The notes under the pieces are model-generated. The model searched no databases. It was given only the letters and a program-made list of their open reading frames with translations, and had not been told where the DNA came from. From Pegoplata infirma (taxonomy: Eukaryota; Arthropoda; Insecta; Diptera; Anthomyiidae), in NCBI GenBank assembly GCA_963921195.1, contig OY992536.1, positions 321,921,038 through 321,985,037 on the forward strand: DNA of 64,000 nt, given 5' to 3'. Positions 12,801-21,802 of this stretch are shown piece after piece. How positions within the stretch are numbered: position 1 is the stretch's first letter; each line of letters opens with the position of its first letter. The position numbers and the translations under genes were made by a program.

Positions 12801-15800
12801 ATTCTTTGAATGTCTTAGAATGACGGACGAACGTTTGTCCGTCCGTCCGTCTGTCTGTAGATAACACGATACAGTCCATAATAAAATAGCTAGACTCCTG
12901 AAGTTTGGCACAAATATGTCTCATGTTCATAGACAGATTAATTTCGTGAATGGCCAAAATCGGTCCAGGGAAAAAAAGTGCCCCACTGACCCTATCAGTT
13001 TTTTTTTTTATTTTTTTTACATTTTGGAGGGTATAAAAGATTCGGCACAGCCGAATTTAACACTCTCACTTGTTTGTTTTCTTGTGAGTTTTCACAGTAA
13101 GTTTTTTCAATTTCGTCAGAATCATGATGATCTTTAGTAAATAATTAAATAAAAAAAAAAAACAACTTATACAATTTTAGTTAATTTTTTATACAATTTT
13201 CTATTTCACCAGTTTATTTTTACTATGTACTATTTATTTAGTAAATTATTATTGTTTTAGCACATATTTTTTCTAAAATGTTAAATTCTTAGAAGACCGC
13301 AATAAATACGTTACATCAATTTAAAGAATATGTGACGTACTTTATCACATAGTATTTAAAATCTGAATTTTTGAAGGTATTAAGGTGAAATTACAAATGG
13401 CTTCTTATCGGAGCTAAGGAGGTGGTAAATAGGTAAAAACCTGAAAAATCCCCACAATTGCCTCAGAGTCGCTCCTAGAGAGTACTATGTAAAACTGACC
13501 TTCATTTTTTAAACAAAACTACTCCCTATCTTCATTCCCTAAGGGGGCTGCCACATAAAACAAATTTTTTGTAAAATTTGTTCCTATCGCTCGTTACTGT
13601 CATAAATTAAATATGATGCAAATACTTTTAGGGGGAAAATTGAGATTTTGTGAACAAAATGTTTCTGGCATAATTTTTTTTTTTATTTTGGTGGTATAAA
13701 AAAAATTAAAAATGGTCACAAAAAATATTTGCCCGGAACAACTAAAATTGTTGGCATTTTTTTTTTTGGTTTTGGAGTAAAAATTTCATTAAAAATGATT
13801 TTAGGTAGTAAAAAAGTTAAATTCGGCCTCGCAGAATGTATCAATACCCTCCACAATGTAAAAAATATTTTTACAAAAGAAACCAAATTTTTGTTTGTTG
13901 TTTTGTGTGTGTTTCTTGCTTTATGTCTACATAATTATGGAAGGTGTAGTCGGGTAGTAAGGGGTAGGCACAGTGACATGTCACAAGTGATGTATTCAAG
14001 GTTGCGAAATTTACTCACAAAAGTGATATTTGTTTTTATATAAAAGGTGCCAAGTTTTTGACCGGTCACTTTTCTTGCAGGGTATTTAATATTATTTTTT
14101 CGAAAATAAATTTAGAATTTTTTTCTTTTTATAACCTCCGATCTAGTGATATACTCTATATATAAGTTTGTCATTCTGTTTGTGACATATCGAAATATTG
14201 GTCTAGGACCCCATACATTCATGATTCTCGATCGATTTTAAGACGATCTAGCGATACGCACGAACTTTTTTTGTTTACTCACGCTCACGTTAGTTGAAAA
14301 AAAAAATTGTCACAATTTTTGTGAATCACGCGTGATTCACGTAAATCACCATAATCACGTGACTGATGCACATCTGCTACACTCAAAAAAAAAATTTGTA
14401 AAACTACCAAAAAAACCATCGTAAAAATTCCTAGTAAAATTACAATTTTATTGGTAAAAAGCTTGTAAAATTACAAACAATTTACAAGCTTTTTACCAAT
14501 AAAATTGTAAGGACTTCTCGTGACTTCAATATATTTTGAATACCTCCTATTTTACGAGAATTTCTAGTAAAAATCACGAGCATTTTTGTACTTTTACAAG
14601 TTTTTTACCAATAAAATGGTAAATTTACAACTTTTTTTGATTCGATAATACTAACAAGGAATTTTCATGACTTAACTAAGTAGATATTTTTTCTAAAATT
14701 ACCTTGGAAATTTGTAGATTTACAAAAACAAATTGTAAAATGACAAAGAAACTTTTAAATTTCGATCAAAAAGTTTTTGTTAAAAAACAAGGAAAACTGT
14801 AGTATAATGGGATTACGGGACTTTTTCTAGTAATTTGACAAGGTTTTTTTTGGGTGTAGGAATGTTTATTTCGTATGTAAAATTTGTAAAACTTTGAATT
14901 ATATTAGTAGTATTTTAAAACAAATAAATGCTTACTTAAAAAAAATTAAACAAATATTTAAAACTTAATAAGACAATGAAAATTGAAAAAATAAACATTA
15001 AAATTATCACAAAAAGATCAGAAGATCAGATAGTGTTAAATAATGCTATATAGACAATATAATTACCACTTTGTTGTTGTTATTATTCTGCTTAAATTAC
15101 ACAATTATTAATTTCACTTCCCTTTTTCTTTTATTATTTTAATTACAGACGGCGCGCGGTTGCTGGTGGTATTTCTTTTCAAAATTCACCGAATTCTTCG
15201 ATACGTTCTTCTTTGTGATGCGTAAACGTTATGATCAAGTCTCAACATTACATGTGATACATCATGGTATTATGCCCGTTTCAGTATGGTGGGGTGTTAA
15301 ATTTACTCCCGGTGGTCATTCAACATTCTTTGGATTCCTAAATACATTTGTGCATATTATTATGTACACGTATTATATGTTGGCTGCCATGGGACCAAAA
15401 GTACAAAAATATTTATGGTGGAAAAAATATTTGACTGTTTTACAAATGATACAATTCGTTTTGGTTATGGTTCACTCATTCCAATTGTTCTTTGCCAATG
15501 ATTGCAATTACCCAATTGGATTTGCCTACTTCATTGGAGCTCATGCTGTTATGTTCTATTTCTTATTCTCAGATTTTTATAAACAAGCTTATTTGAAAAG
15601 AGAAAAGGTACATATTTTTAAAATTTTAATTTATATTTTTGAATCCAAAATTGATTTTATTTTTTTATTTCTAGAACAAAGCTGCTTTAAAAGCTGCCCA
15701 AGCTAATGCCAATGGTGCCATTAAATCCCACTCACATCAAAATGGTTCCGCTTATGCTTCGGAAATTAACGGTAATACAAAATTTGCCGATTCAATGGCA

Positions 15801-15902
15801 AAAATTGAAGATTATAATAATGCCACCACGATAACATCATTACCATCATCGCCAACTGCCAAAACGACGAGACAAAGAGTATTTGCGGCTGGTAACATTT
15901 AA
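3733..15902 (+). CDS. Very-long-chain fatty acid elongase (ELOVL family), 5'-partial, 4 exons visible
   Basis: Join of 3733-3840, 3909-3989, 15149-15607 and 15675-15902; every exon has AG/GT borders, all junctions are phase 0, and the stop is TAA at 15900. The 291 visible residues carry the family hallmarks in order: KFTEFFDT (KxxExxDT), the histidine box HVIHH at 15251-15265, HIIMYTYY, and TVLQMIQF. Several hydrophobic stretches fit a multi-pass ER membrane condensing enzyme that adds malonyl-CoA-derived C2 units to long acyl-CoAs. The C-terminal exon ([16 protein letters not shown] onward) is low-complexity and family-variable. The open 5' end begins V-L-G-P-K-L-M, the usual point after the first membrane segment, so roughly 50-60 N-terminal residues must lie on exons left of the window. 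It resembles the Drosophila CG31522/CG31523/CG2781 group (ELOVL1/7-like), but I cannot choose the orthologue. An 11.2-kb intron packed with transposons separates exons 2 and 3. Confidence 0.93.
3909..3989 (+). CDS. Elongase exon (visible exon 2)
   Basis: Acceptor tttaatatag ends at 3908 and donor gtaagt starts at 3990. It encodes 27 residues, [11 protein letters not shown] to YSPKALR, which matches the luminal loop typical of this elongase group. The preceding intron is only 68 bp, a size usual for flies. Confidence 0.9.
3990..4848. other. Elongase intron segment with an orphan 51-codon frame
   Basis: AT-rich. A frame from ATG 4163 to about 4318 encodes a peptide of ordinary composition ([18 protein letters not shown]), and the region 4330-4470 is less AT-rich than its surroundings. 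Neither has splice signals joining it to the elongase, and I recognise no family. Possibly a decayed mobile-element gene. Confidence 0.3.
4849..5246. mobile_element. TA-flanked MITE (CACTCAAAGAATTATGT type)
   Basis: The right end CATAATTCTTTGAGTG is followed by TA; the left end TTTCAAAGAAAATTATGTCA is preceded by TA. A full inverted copy lies at 38850-39246, so this is a two-copy family within the window. No coding capacity. Confidence 0.65.
5299..5677 (+). mobile_element. CCCAGCAAAAA-ended MITE, copy 1
   Basis: Ends are CCCAGCAAAAAC and AATTTTTGCTGGG, flanked by AT on both sides. The matching empty site in the right arm of the host repeat (10312-10320) has a single AT, supporting a 2-bp duplication. 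It lacks about 100 internal bases present at 39257-39743. Confidence 0.75.
6390..6560 (+). repeat. Three 57-bp tandem repeats in one open frame
   Basis: The word TCAAGCATTGG/A recurs at 6411, 6468 and 6525, period 57. The period is a multiple of three, so a 74-codon frame (6390-6614) stays open through all copies with 19-residue units ([11 protein letters not shown]). Probably internal repeats of a transposon, not a gene. Confidence 0.55.
6862..7346 (-). mobile_element. CCCAGCAAAAA-ended MITE, copy 2 (inverted)
   Basis: Inverted copy of 39257-39743, beginning CCCAGCAAAAATTGGC and ending ACCATGTTTTTGCTG with the last bases lost where the next MITE abuts. Confidence 0.75.
7347..7900. mobile_element. 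MITE with CACTCATAGAAATCCTACAG ends
   Basis: The left CACTCATAGAAATCCTACAG is complementary to the right CTGTAGGATTATTTTGAGTG; both are flanked by TG. It abuts or was inserted into the end of the previous MITE. Confidence 0.65.
8388..8624. repeat. Imperfect palindrome
   Basis: About 100-bp arms around AATTATAG pair AAGTTATCTTAACAAAAACT with AGTTTTTGTTAAGATAACTT. It belongs to the host repeat's interior. Confidence 0.55.
8781..10303. mobile_element. hAT-like element with 8-bp duplication GGTCCATA
   Basis: Ends CAGCGACGTATCCAGG and CCTGTATACGTCCATG are imperfect inverted repeats, flanked by GGTCCATA at 8773-8780 and 10304-10311. G- or C-rich tracts lie just inside both ends. It contains another foldback (9107-9992). 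A related left end, CAGCGGCGTATCCAGAAATT, lies at about 16209. Confidence 0.7.
9107..9992. mobile_element. Foldback of the GAAGTATCTGAACCC family
   Basis: The left ATGGAAGTATCTGAACCC and right GAGATACTTCCAT are inverted, with the subterminal AACCGATTT and AAATCGGTT also complementary. It is the same family as the host repeat at 55287-58110. Confidence 0.6.
10608..11143. mobile_element. ACACmGTCCGACA-ended MITE, copy 1
   Basis: Left ACACAGTCCGACA and right GGACGGTGT; the interior arms (ATTTCGTGATCCTGTTTCCC against its complement) give a long hairpin. Copies at 25980-26493 and 27797-28415. Confidence 0.65.
11144..11633. other. AT-rich intron sequence, no feature
   Basis: Degenerate stretches such as GAAAATTTTT with no open frame or inverted ends I could support. 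Confidence 0.4.
11634..12040. mobile_element. MITE with CACTTAAAAAAATTATG ends
   Basis: The left CACTTAAAAAAATTATGACGG and right AATTTTCTAAGTG are inverted, with ACTACA/TGTAGT-rich arms. It is related in end sequence to the CACTCA-ended elements and in interior to 40440-41009. Confidence 0.55.
12700..13076 (+). repeat. CCGTCCGTCTG repeat with TTCGGCnnnGCCGAA hairpin end
   Basis: Contains GTCCGTCCGTCCGTCTGTC at 12838-12856 and ends in ATTCGGCACAGCCGAAT then CTCTCACTTGTTTG. A separate copy of just such an end lies at 12455-12492. Confidence 0.55.
13385..13860 (-). repeat. Degraded copy of the 41361-43026 foldback family, and an inverted hairpin-type repeat end
   Basis: CTAAGGGGGCTGCC and AAATTTGTTCCTATCGCTC match the segment 41960-42015. 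At 13811-13860 the words AAATTCGGCCTCGCAGAAT and TACCCTCCACA look like the reverse of the ends at 13031 and 39886. Confidence 0.4.
14120..14290 (+). repeat. 5' fragment of the CCGTCCGTCTG repeat family
   Basis: Shares CGAAATATTGGTCTAGGACC and the ATCTAGCGAT word with copies at 2200 and 34010, and is cut off before the CCGTCC run. Confidence 0.45.
14380..14856. mobile_element. TA-flanked MITE with CACTCAAAAAA ends
   Basis: CACTCAAAAAAAAAATTTG and the right end TTTTTTTTGGGTG, flanked by TA (14378-14379 and 14857-14858). The interior repeats TTGTAAA/TTTACAA words. Confidence 0.6.
15149..15607 (+). CDS. Elongase catalytic exon with HxxHH box
   Basis: Acceptor ttaattacag ends at 15148 and donor gtacat starts at 15608. 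It encodes 153 residues, [10 protein letters not shown] to YLKREK, containing KFTEFFDT, the HVIHH metal-binding box, MYTYYM and the QMIQF motif. Reading past the donor continues only into intron sequence. Confidence 0.95.
15675..15902 (+). CDS. Elongase C-terminal exon
   Basis: Acceptor tttatttctag ends at 15674 and the stop TAA is 15900-15902. It encodes 75 residues, Ala/Asn/Ser/Thr-rich, ending [12 protein letters not shown]. The hydrophilic tail is probably cytosolic; I see no canonical KKxx ER-retrieval signal at the very end. Confidence 0.9.
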   Translation, partial: NKAALKAAQANANGAIKSHSHQNGSAYASEINGNTKFADSMAKIEDYNNATTITSLPSSPTAKTTRQRVFAAGNI

Positions 15903-16140
15903 TTAACTCAATTTAATTGAATTCAATGAATTTAATTAAATAATTAATTAAGGCGTGCCTGCATGCGTGTGTGTTTTATATAATTAATTTATTAATTTTT
16001 TAATAAAAAATTATTTAATTTTAAATATTATTATTTAGTAATTATAGGTTTATATGTAAATTAAATTTAAAAAAGTAAAAAATATATAATACAAGAAAAG
16101 AAACAAAACAGAAAACTTTTTTTCTAGCAATTACACTTGC

Positions 16141-16146
16141 AATAAA
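16141..16146 (+). terminator. Candidate polyadenylation signal of the elongase gene
   Basis: AATAAA lies 239 bp after the elongase stop codon, before the first repeat of the intergenic region. An earlier AATAAA-like hexamer lies near 16002, so the exact cleavage site is open. Confidence 0.35.
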
Positions 16147-16205
16147 ACTTAAGAGAAAAGAAACGCTTTTTTATTTTTATTTTTTTACTTAAACCAATAC
16201 GCAAG

Positions 16206-16310
16206 GGACAGCGGCGTATCCAGAAATTTAAAAAGGGGGCACAACTGCTAAAATTTTTTTGTCATCGTCTATTCATATTTATTTTTAATTAGGACTATAC
16301 ACTAGGGTGG
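16206..16310 (+). repeat. End fragment related to the 8781-10303 element
   Basis: CAGCGGCGTATCCAGAAATT followed by GGGGGCACAACTGC and TCATCGTCTATTCATATTT match 8781-8860. No right end was found. Confidence 0.5.
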
Positions 16311-16430
16311 CTCTCTCGTTTTTGGGATTTTCTATCTGATCAAATTCTAATTCTCAAAAGGTTGGTCCCCTATGGGTAACTCTCATGCAAAATATCATTT
16401 CGATCGGAGCTTATCTTCTGTCCCCACTTT

Positions 16431-16577
16431 AATACCCTATTCACACGTACAGTTTTAAATCGTTTTTAGCAATAATATTTTTAGCAATTTCTTTATTCTA
16501 TTACAGTATATTGACAGAAAATGCTAAAAATAATTGCTAAAAACGATTTAAAACTGTAAGTGTGAATAGGGTATAAG
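16431..16577. mobile_element. Short palindromic MITE (ACCCTATTCACAC ends)
   Basis: Arms ACCCTATTCACACGTACAG and CTGTAAGTGTGAATAGGGT pair almost fully, with TTTAGCAAT/ATTGCTAAA inside. A diverged relative lies at 20027-20137. Confidence 0.65.
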
Positions 16578-17220
16578 CCTCAAAATTGGGATTTTTGCAA
16601 AAAAGGACTTTAAAAAAAAAATTAATTAAAAATATTTTTTTTAAATTAACTATAAATTATTTTTGGATAATGTTTGATGGTAAATACTTAAATATGAAAT
16701 TTAATGATTTTACGGTATCATTAACCCGTTCAAACTTGATACGAAAAAAATGGCATGATTTAAGGGTGGTTCTCAAAACACCTTTTTTCAAAATTTGAAA
16801 ATTTTATTAAAAAAAAAATGTAAATATATAATTTTTTCTGAATTCATTAAAAACATAAATAAATACGGCGGATATCCGTCGGGCCACTTTTCGGGAATTG
16901 CGGGGGGAAGTTAGCGGATTTCAAGGAAATGTTGGTTTTATCAATAATTTGAATTAATAAAAGTTTATAAATTTAATTTTTGTTATCTATTAGATAACTT
17001 TAAGTCTGTCATCTATTAGATAACTTTAAGTCTGTCATGAAATCTTACCGATCTAGGACGTCTTTAACCCACATTGGCTGGGGGACAAAAATTACCCCCG
17101 CAGAAAATTTAAAGTTTAAAGCTTAAATTTTGTGCTATAAACAAGTATAAAACGGCTGCTGTGTTTTTTATCCCAACTATATTTTCGTAGTAATATATTA
17201 TCTTTAAAAAAAATCGTTAA

Positions 17221-17348
17221 CCCTTCTTGGTAGGGGGTCAAAAATGACCCATTCAGTAAAAAATATATATTTTGTTGATATCAAAAATTTCAAACACTAT
17301 GCCTAAAATTTTTTTCCGGTGTCATTTTTGACCCCAGGCCTTTATTTG
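17221..17348. mobile_element. Tiny piggyBac-like MITE with TTAA duplication
   Basis: TTAA at 17217-17220 and 17349-17352 flank CCCTTCTTGGTAGGGGGTCA and GTGTCATTTTTGACCCC. TTAA plus a CCC-start is typical of piggyBac elements. TTAA is common here, so this is moderate. A similar TTAACCCACATTGGCTGGGG lies at 17065. Confidence 0.45.
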
Positions 17349-17520
17349 TTAAAGATATCTTAAGAAGGTAAGATTTTAGATCCCCGGGTGAAAATGATCA
17401 TCTACTACATATATGTAGTCCAAAAATTTTAGATACATCGCCTGTACTATATTCTTGGATATTTTCGGCTTCCTAACACAACAGGGATCTTTGAAAAAAA
17501 AAATATTCCTACCGTAATAT

Positions 17521-17592
17521 TTTTTTGGGGGTCGCGAAAAATTTTAAATATTGAAAAGGGGTCGCGAACTTAAAGTTAGTGAGAAGCCCTGG
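17521..17592 (+). repeat. hAT-like end fragment (GGGTCGCGA...AAGTTAGTGAGAAG)
   Basis: GGGGGTCGCGAAAAATTT and GTTAGTGAGAAGCCCTGG match the right end of 58149-61289 at 61225-61289. It is a solo or truncated end. Confidence 0.55.
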
Positions 17593-17597
17593 ACTGT

Positions 17598-17806
17598 GAT
17601 CACGTAAAACGATAGTTAACTATCGTCGATTTTTTGAGTCTTTTTTTTCCTAAACTAAACAAAATGTTTTCATATTTTTTAATGTTTCTGGATTAGATAG
17701 CACTGTTTAATAATATAATAAAGAAAAACTTTCAAATTTCCCTTCAGAACGATATTTATTTTGATGTCGTTTATCTATCGTCAATCGTTTTCGTTTTACG
17801 TGATTA
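17598..17806. mobile_element. Palindromic MITE with CACGTAAAACGA ends
   Basis: Left TCACGTAAAACGATAG, right CGTTTTCGTTTTACGTGA, with CTATCGTCGA and TCTATCGTCAATCG inside. About 200 bp, no coding. Confidence 0.6.
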
Positions 17807-17869
17807 GCCCACTGTTTTTTACATACCCTTCAACATCCCCTTGCAGGGGCGTTTCTTTAGGAAGAGGTA

Positions 17870-18316
17870 GACTTGCCAACCGTCCAGTTCATCATTCCAA
17901 ATTTTAAAGGAATTGGCTCAGTCCTTCTGGTAGTCCCCATACAAACCACCATCGCGATTTTCACATAACTCCCTCAAAATTCATAAAAATGTAAATATTT
18001 GATAAAAATTTTATTTTTAGGTGTTAAACGTGTACTTTAGTAACCTTATCAAATCGGAATATAATTGGACCATTTTTGGACTTAGTCCCCCATATAACAA
18101 TTTCGACCTATATTCAGTTTAATCGGTCAATTGGCAAAAAAATATACCAATTCCACTAAAATGTGGTCTGTGGGTTTTTTCTACACTAAATAAAGATCTA
18201 ACAAAAGGCAGATCCAATCGGTCCATGTTTGGACTTTGGACCCATTTTCCGGAAAACACTGGTGTAGGGTATCATATGGTCGGTCTTGACCGACTATAAC
18301 TTTCTTACTTGTTTTT
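17870..18316 (+). repeat. 3' half of the dispersed CTTACTTG-ended repeat
   Basis: Closely matches 2525-2950, ending in the same GGTCGGTCTTGACCGAC palindrome and TTTCTTACTTGTTTTT. The 5' half is missing, so this copy is truncated. Confidence 0.65.
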
Positions 18317-18890
18317 TATTATTTTAGTAAATAGTCTTTCCAATAAATTTGCACAAATGTTAAAACCATAGAGTATACATAGAGGTGAAGGCGAAAGAAA
18401 AAATAATATCACTATCTTTTCTGATTTCTCACACGTACGTTGTCGATGTGAATTCACCAAACAATACACGTAATACGTCGTACTTTGTCAACAAATACAT
18501 GTACACAAGTTGTACTTTGACAACTCAATTTTTGACGCCCTCGAGAATTTTTTCAGTAAAATTTGAAGGAGTTGCAATGATAAAGAATCATGCAAATTCT
18601 AAAAAACGATAAACGAAAATAAACGATTTTTTTTTTTGATTTTTTTTATGTTTTTTAGTGGTGTCCCGTTTTGGAAATTTCAAAAGGTGGCAAGTCTAGG
18701 AAGGGGGAGGTTATATGGGGTTTTTTTGAGGGAACCCTTTGTTATGCTTTTTACACTGATGAAATACAATTTTATCATAATTTTAACTATTTTTTATATG
18801 CACGCCCACAAGAGGGTGCGGGCCGAAAAAAACGGATTGTTGTATTCATCTGGGTAGAAAAAAGGAAATATTTAATTATATTTTATTTCA
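18317..18890. other. Intergenic sequence, nothing supported
   Basis: Short overlapping frames at 18636-18901 are out of phase with each other and lack any family motif. Confidence 0.4.
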
Positions 18891-18999
18891 TACAGATTTG
18901 AAGACGAGTTTGGGTCCAGACTCGACTGAGTTGGGACCCCTGTTGGCTCGACACCCCGTTGAGTCCTTTAAGGGTCCCCAAAGATTGTGATCCAAAATG

Positions 19000-19450
19000 T
19001 GAGATACGAAAATTATGTGCCTTATAGGGTCTCGAGAACTTTATAAACTGTATAACTCAAAAATTATTACTCGGAGGGCTTTCGAATGTTTTGCGGAAGT
19101 GTTCTACGAGTGAAGAGCTACAAAAATTCCATTTGACTTTTTATCGCGTCGGCAGTATTTACTGGGATATATGCATTTATAACGTGTAAATTTTGGAGGT
19201 TGTTTATGTGAGGACATATACCTACGATATCCATATGAATACGAAATAATCGTTATTAAATTTACGAAATAATTGTTATTAAATTTAAGTCGACACGAGT
19301 TTTTGCTCTAGACGATATTCCTGTTAGTTCGGGAGTTATCAAAATTTCCCGAAGGTCCACGTTGTTTCATAAGGGCAGAACGAAATTTTTAAACACTGAT
19401 AAGGTCAATAAGCCGAGACACCCCAATCACAGACAATATACAGACTCGAC
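19000..19450 (+). repeat. Uninserted copy of the 55287-58110 repeat (empty sites)
   Basis: Contains CTCTAGAC once (19306-19313) inside TTTTTGCTCTAGACGATATT, and TTTATGTGAGGACATATACC once. The copy at 55.5-57.7 kb has elements inserted at exactly these two points. Confidence 0.7.
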
Positions 19451-19886
19451 AGTAGAGTTTTATAAGAATAAATGGGGGAAAACTAAGCGATTTTAGGAGA
19501 AAACAGAGCGGTTTTTAGTCCATTTTCCGCTAACTTGGCAACACTTTCTACGACTTAGGAGTGAGTGAAACAACAAAAACCGATCTGGCATCTATTTTTC
19601 TTATGGCGCGTTATATCAGTTTTCTCTTTCTAATTTAATTCGTAGATAATTTGAAAATATTATCCATATGGTTCAGAACAACTTTTTTGACACCTGTCAC
19701 TTATGTCGAGTCTGTCGAGTCTTATGTCATAGGCTATTCCATATATTTATAGTACTTTCTTTTGAAAATTACATCCGTTTTGAACCATGTGACATATTTG
19801 TGTCAAACTTCGGGAGGATATCTCTTTTAGTTTTGACTGTCGTGTACACATGCAGACGGACATTCATAAAACGTCTTATACCCAGG

Positions 19887-20010
19887 GGGTAATTATGTAA
19901 CTTGATAGTCGTCAATCGAATCGTTTTCATCGTTATTCTATTACCGTATAGTGTCATTTAATGAGCTAACGATGACGATTGACGATTATCAAGTTACATA
20001 ATTAGCTCCC
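19887..20010. mobile_element. Short palindromic MITE
   Basis: GTAATTATGTAACTTGATAG and the complement TATCAAGTTACATAATTA are the ends; GTCGTCAATCG and CGATTGACGAT lie just inside. Confidence 0.6.
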
Positions 20011-20026
20011 ATTTCTCAAGTTCAGC

Positions 20027-20137
20027 TAAAAACCGTTTTTAGCAACAATATTTGTAGCACTTTCTCTATTCTATTACAGTATTTTGACAGCAAGTTTTGC
20101 TAAAAACGGTTTTTAAGCTGTATGTGAAAACAGGGTA
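20027..20137. mobile_element. Short palindromic MITE related to 16431-16577
   Basis: AAAAACCGTTTTTAGCAACA pairs with TGCTAAAAACGGTTTTTAAG. The middle CTATTCTATTACAGTATTTTGACAG is shared with 16431-16577. Confidence 0.55.
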
Positions 20138-20410
20138 AAGCCACGTTCACACTACAAGAACTTACCATGGTAAGTTGAGATGATTTTGTGATTTTTCTTT
20201 ATGCTAGTACAATTTGAGATGATTTTGTAAATCACTATGTGATTTTGTTCAAAGGAAAATCACATAGTGATTTTAAAATCACACTAGTCTGTACACAGCA
20301 TAAAATATGGAGTTCATAACAAAGGTTATGCGCAGTTCACACTTGTTATTTTTTAGAGTTTAAGGGCTACGTGTTTAAAAAATTCTTTGTTCTGTATCCA
20401 TTAAGCTTGA

Positions 20411-20583
20411 TTTACACGTTAACTACCCTTGACTACCCTTATCTACTATTTCCCAGTATTGGAGGATAGCAATTGTCAAATTCAAATAATTTTTCATACA
20501 AAATTATTTAAGCCCGGCAAACCGTATCACCAATACTGGGAAATAGTAGATAAGGGTGGTCAAGGGTAGTTAACGTGTAAACT
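20411..20583. mobile_element. Palindromic MITE with about 52-bp arms
   Basis: Arms TTTACACGTTAACTACCC and GGGTAGTTAACGTGTAAA extend to CCCAGTATTGG / CCAATACTGGG. Almost perfect, so probably recent. Confidence 0.65.
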
Positions 20584-20683
20584 GCCCTTTACGTTGTTAT
20601 TCTGTTACTGCTGTTATGTTAAACAACTTGTTTAAGGTCGTAAGTGTGAATCCCATATTAATCCCCACAATATGATAGTTCCC

Positions 20684-21359
20684 TTTAAGAGATTAATCAC
20701 AATTGGAGCGGGAAGCGGTTTTCCGCAACTCTCCCCATACATTTTGTATGAAAACAAAATTCCGCGGCGTTTTTCCGCCGAAATAGATTCTATTCTATTT
20801 GCATGGCGTTTTTTCTCTCTCTCTCATTTTTCCTCTCATTTTATTTTTTGGCGTTGCCAGACTTTAACCCAAAAAAAGTATTGTTTTTCTGTACAGTGTT
20901 GTAAAATACAAGTAAAGTACGAGTTTTTTGGCAGATGGAAATAAACAACAAAGCAAAATAGAAAAAAAATATGGAAAATTATTCAAACAATGGAGTTTCC
21001 TGAAAAATTAATTGATATTGTTAAAAAATATATGATTTTTTATGCAATTTTTCAAGTTTTTAGGATGCAATATGTAAAATTTGTTTCACGGAATGTGTAT
21101 TTTATTTTTTATTGTTTCGAATAAATAAATTGTGCAAATTTTTATTGTTTAAATATAAAAAAAAATTTATTGCCAAAAGTAAAATTTCTAAATAAAATTA
21201 AAATAATTAACACAACAATTATACATTTCGAGGTATGAATGTCAAAAATAATGCAAAGAAAACCGCAAACCGCAAACCGCTTGACGCTTAATTTAAATTA
21301 ATCGCTCGGTTTTTGTAGCGTTTTTCCGCTTCCCGCTCCAATTGTGATTATTCTCTAAA
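20684..21359. mobile_element. Foldback with CTTTAAGAGATTAATCACAA ends just upstream of the ARM/BTB gene
   Basis: Left TCACAATTGGAGCGGGAAGC and right GCTTCCCGCTCCAATTGTGA are exact inverses. The element ends about 195 bp before the ATG at 21554, so it may touch the promoter. The 90-codon frame inside is not conserved-looking. Confidence 0.65.
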
Positions 21360-21553
21360 GTGGCAACAATTTCGTACAAGTCTCCAATTTTTTTTAGAAA
21401 CTATCATTCCTTTGTGAATGTCAGTACGAGGTGGAAAAAGAAGAGAAACATATATATTTTTTTTGCATAAAACAAAGTAAATTTTGCAAAATTTATTTTA
21501 TGAAAGCTTTTTAGAAAACATAAATGAGCTGAATTAAACAAACTCCAAAAACA

Positions 21554-21802
21554 ATGGATCGCGAATTGGTGGAAAATATTTTAGCTGTCCTTAAGACATC
21601 AACTGATAAATCAGTGATTATTAAAGGTCTACTAAAATTACGTACTGATGTGGTCAAAGACAAAGATGGAATCTTATTGTTTCGTGAGGCAGGGGGAGTT
21701 ACACCCATTGTGCGTTTCTTAAGTAAACCACATGAACAAATATTAGAAGTGGCTCTTAGCATCATGGGCAATTGTTGTACGGATGAACAAAGTTGTAAAG
21801 AG
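21554..21802 (+). CDS. Armc5: ARM/BTB exon 1 with start codon
   Basis: The ATG at 21554 sits in aaaacaATGg, a good insect start context; an in-frame stop precedes it (taa at 21536). It encodes 83 residues, MDRELVENILAVLKTS to EQSCKE. The donor follows at 21803 in phase 0. Confidence 0.9.

Noticed and set aside
15608..15706. Continuation of the elongase frame past 15607.
   Set aside because: The donor at 15608 and acceptor at 15674 restore the family-like C-terminus; the extension is low-complexity and ends in another frame.
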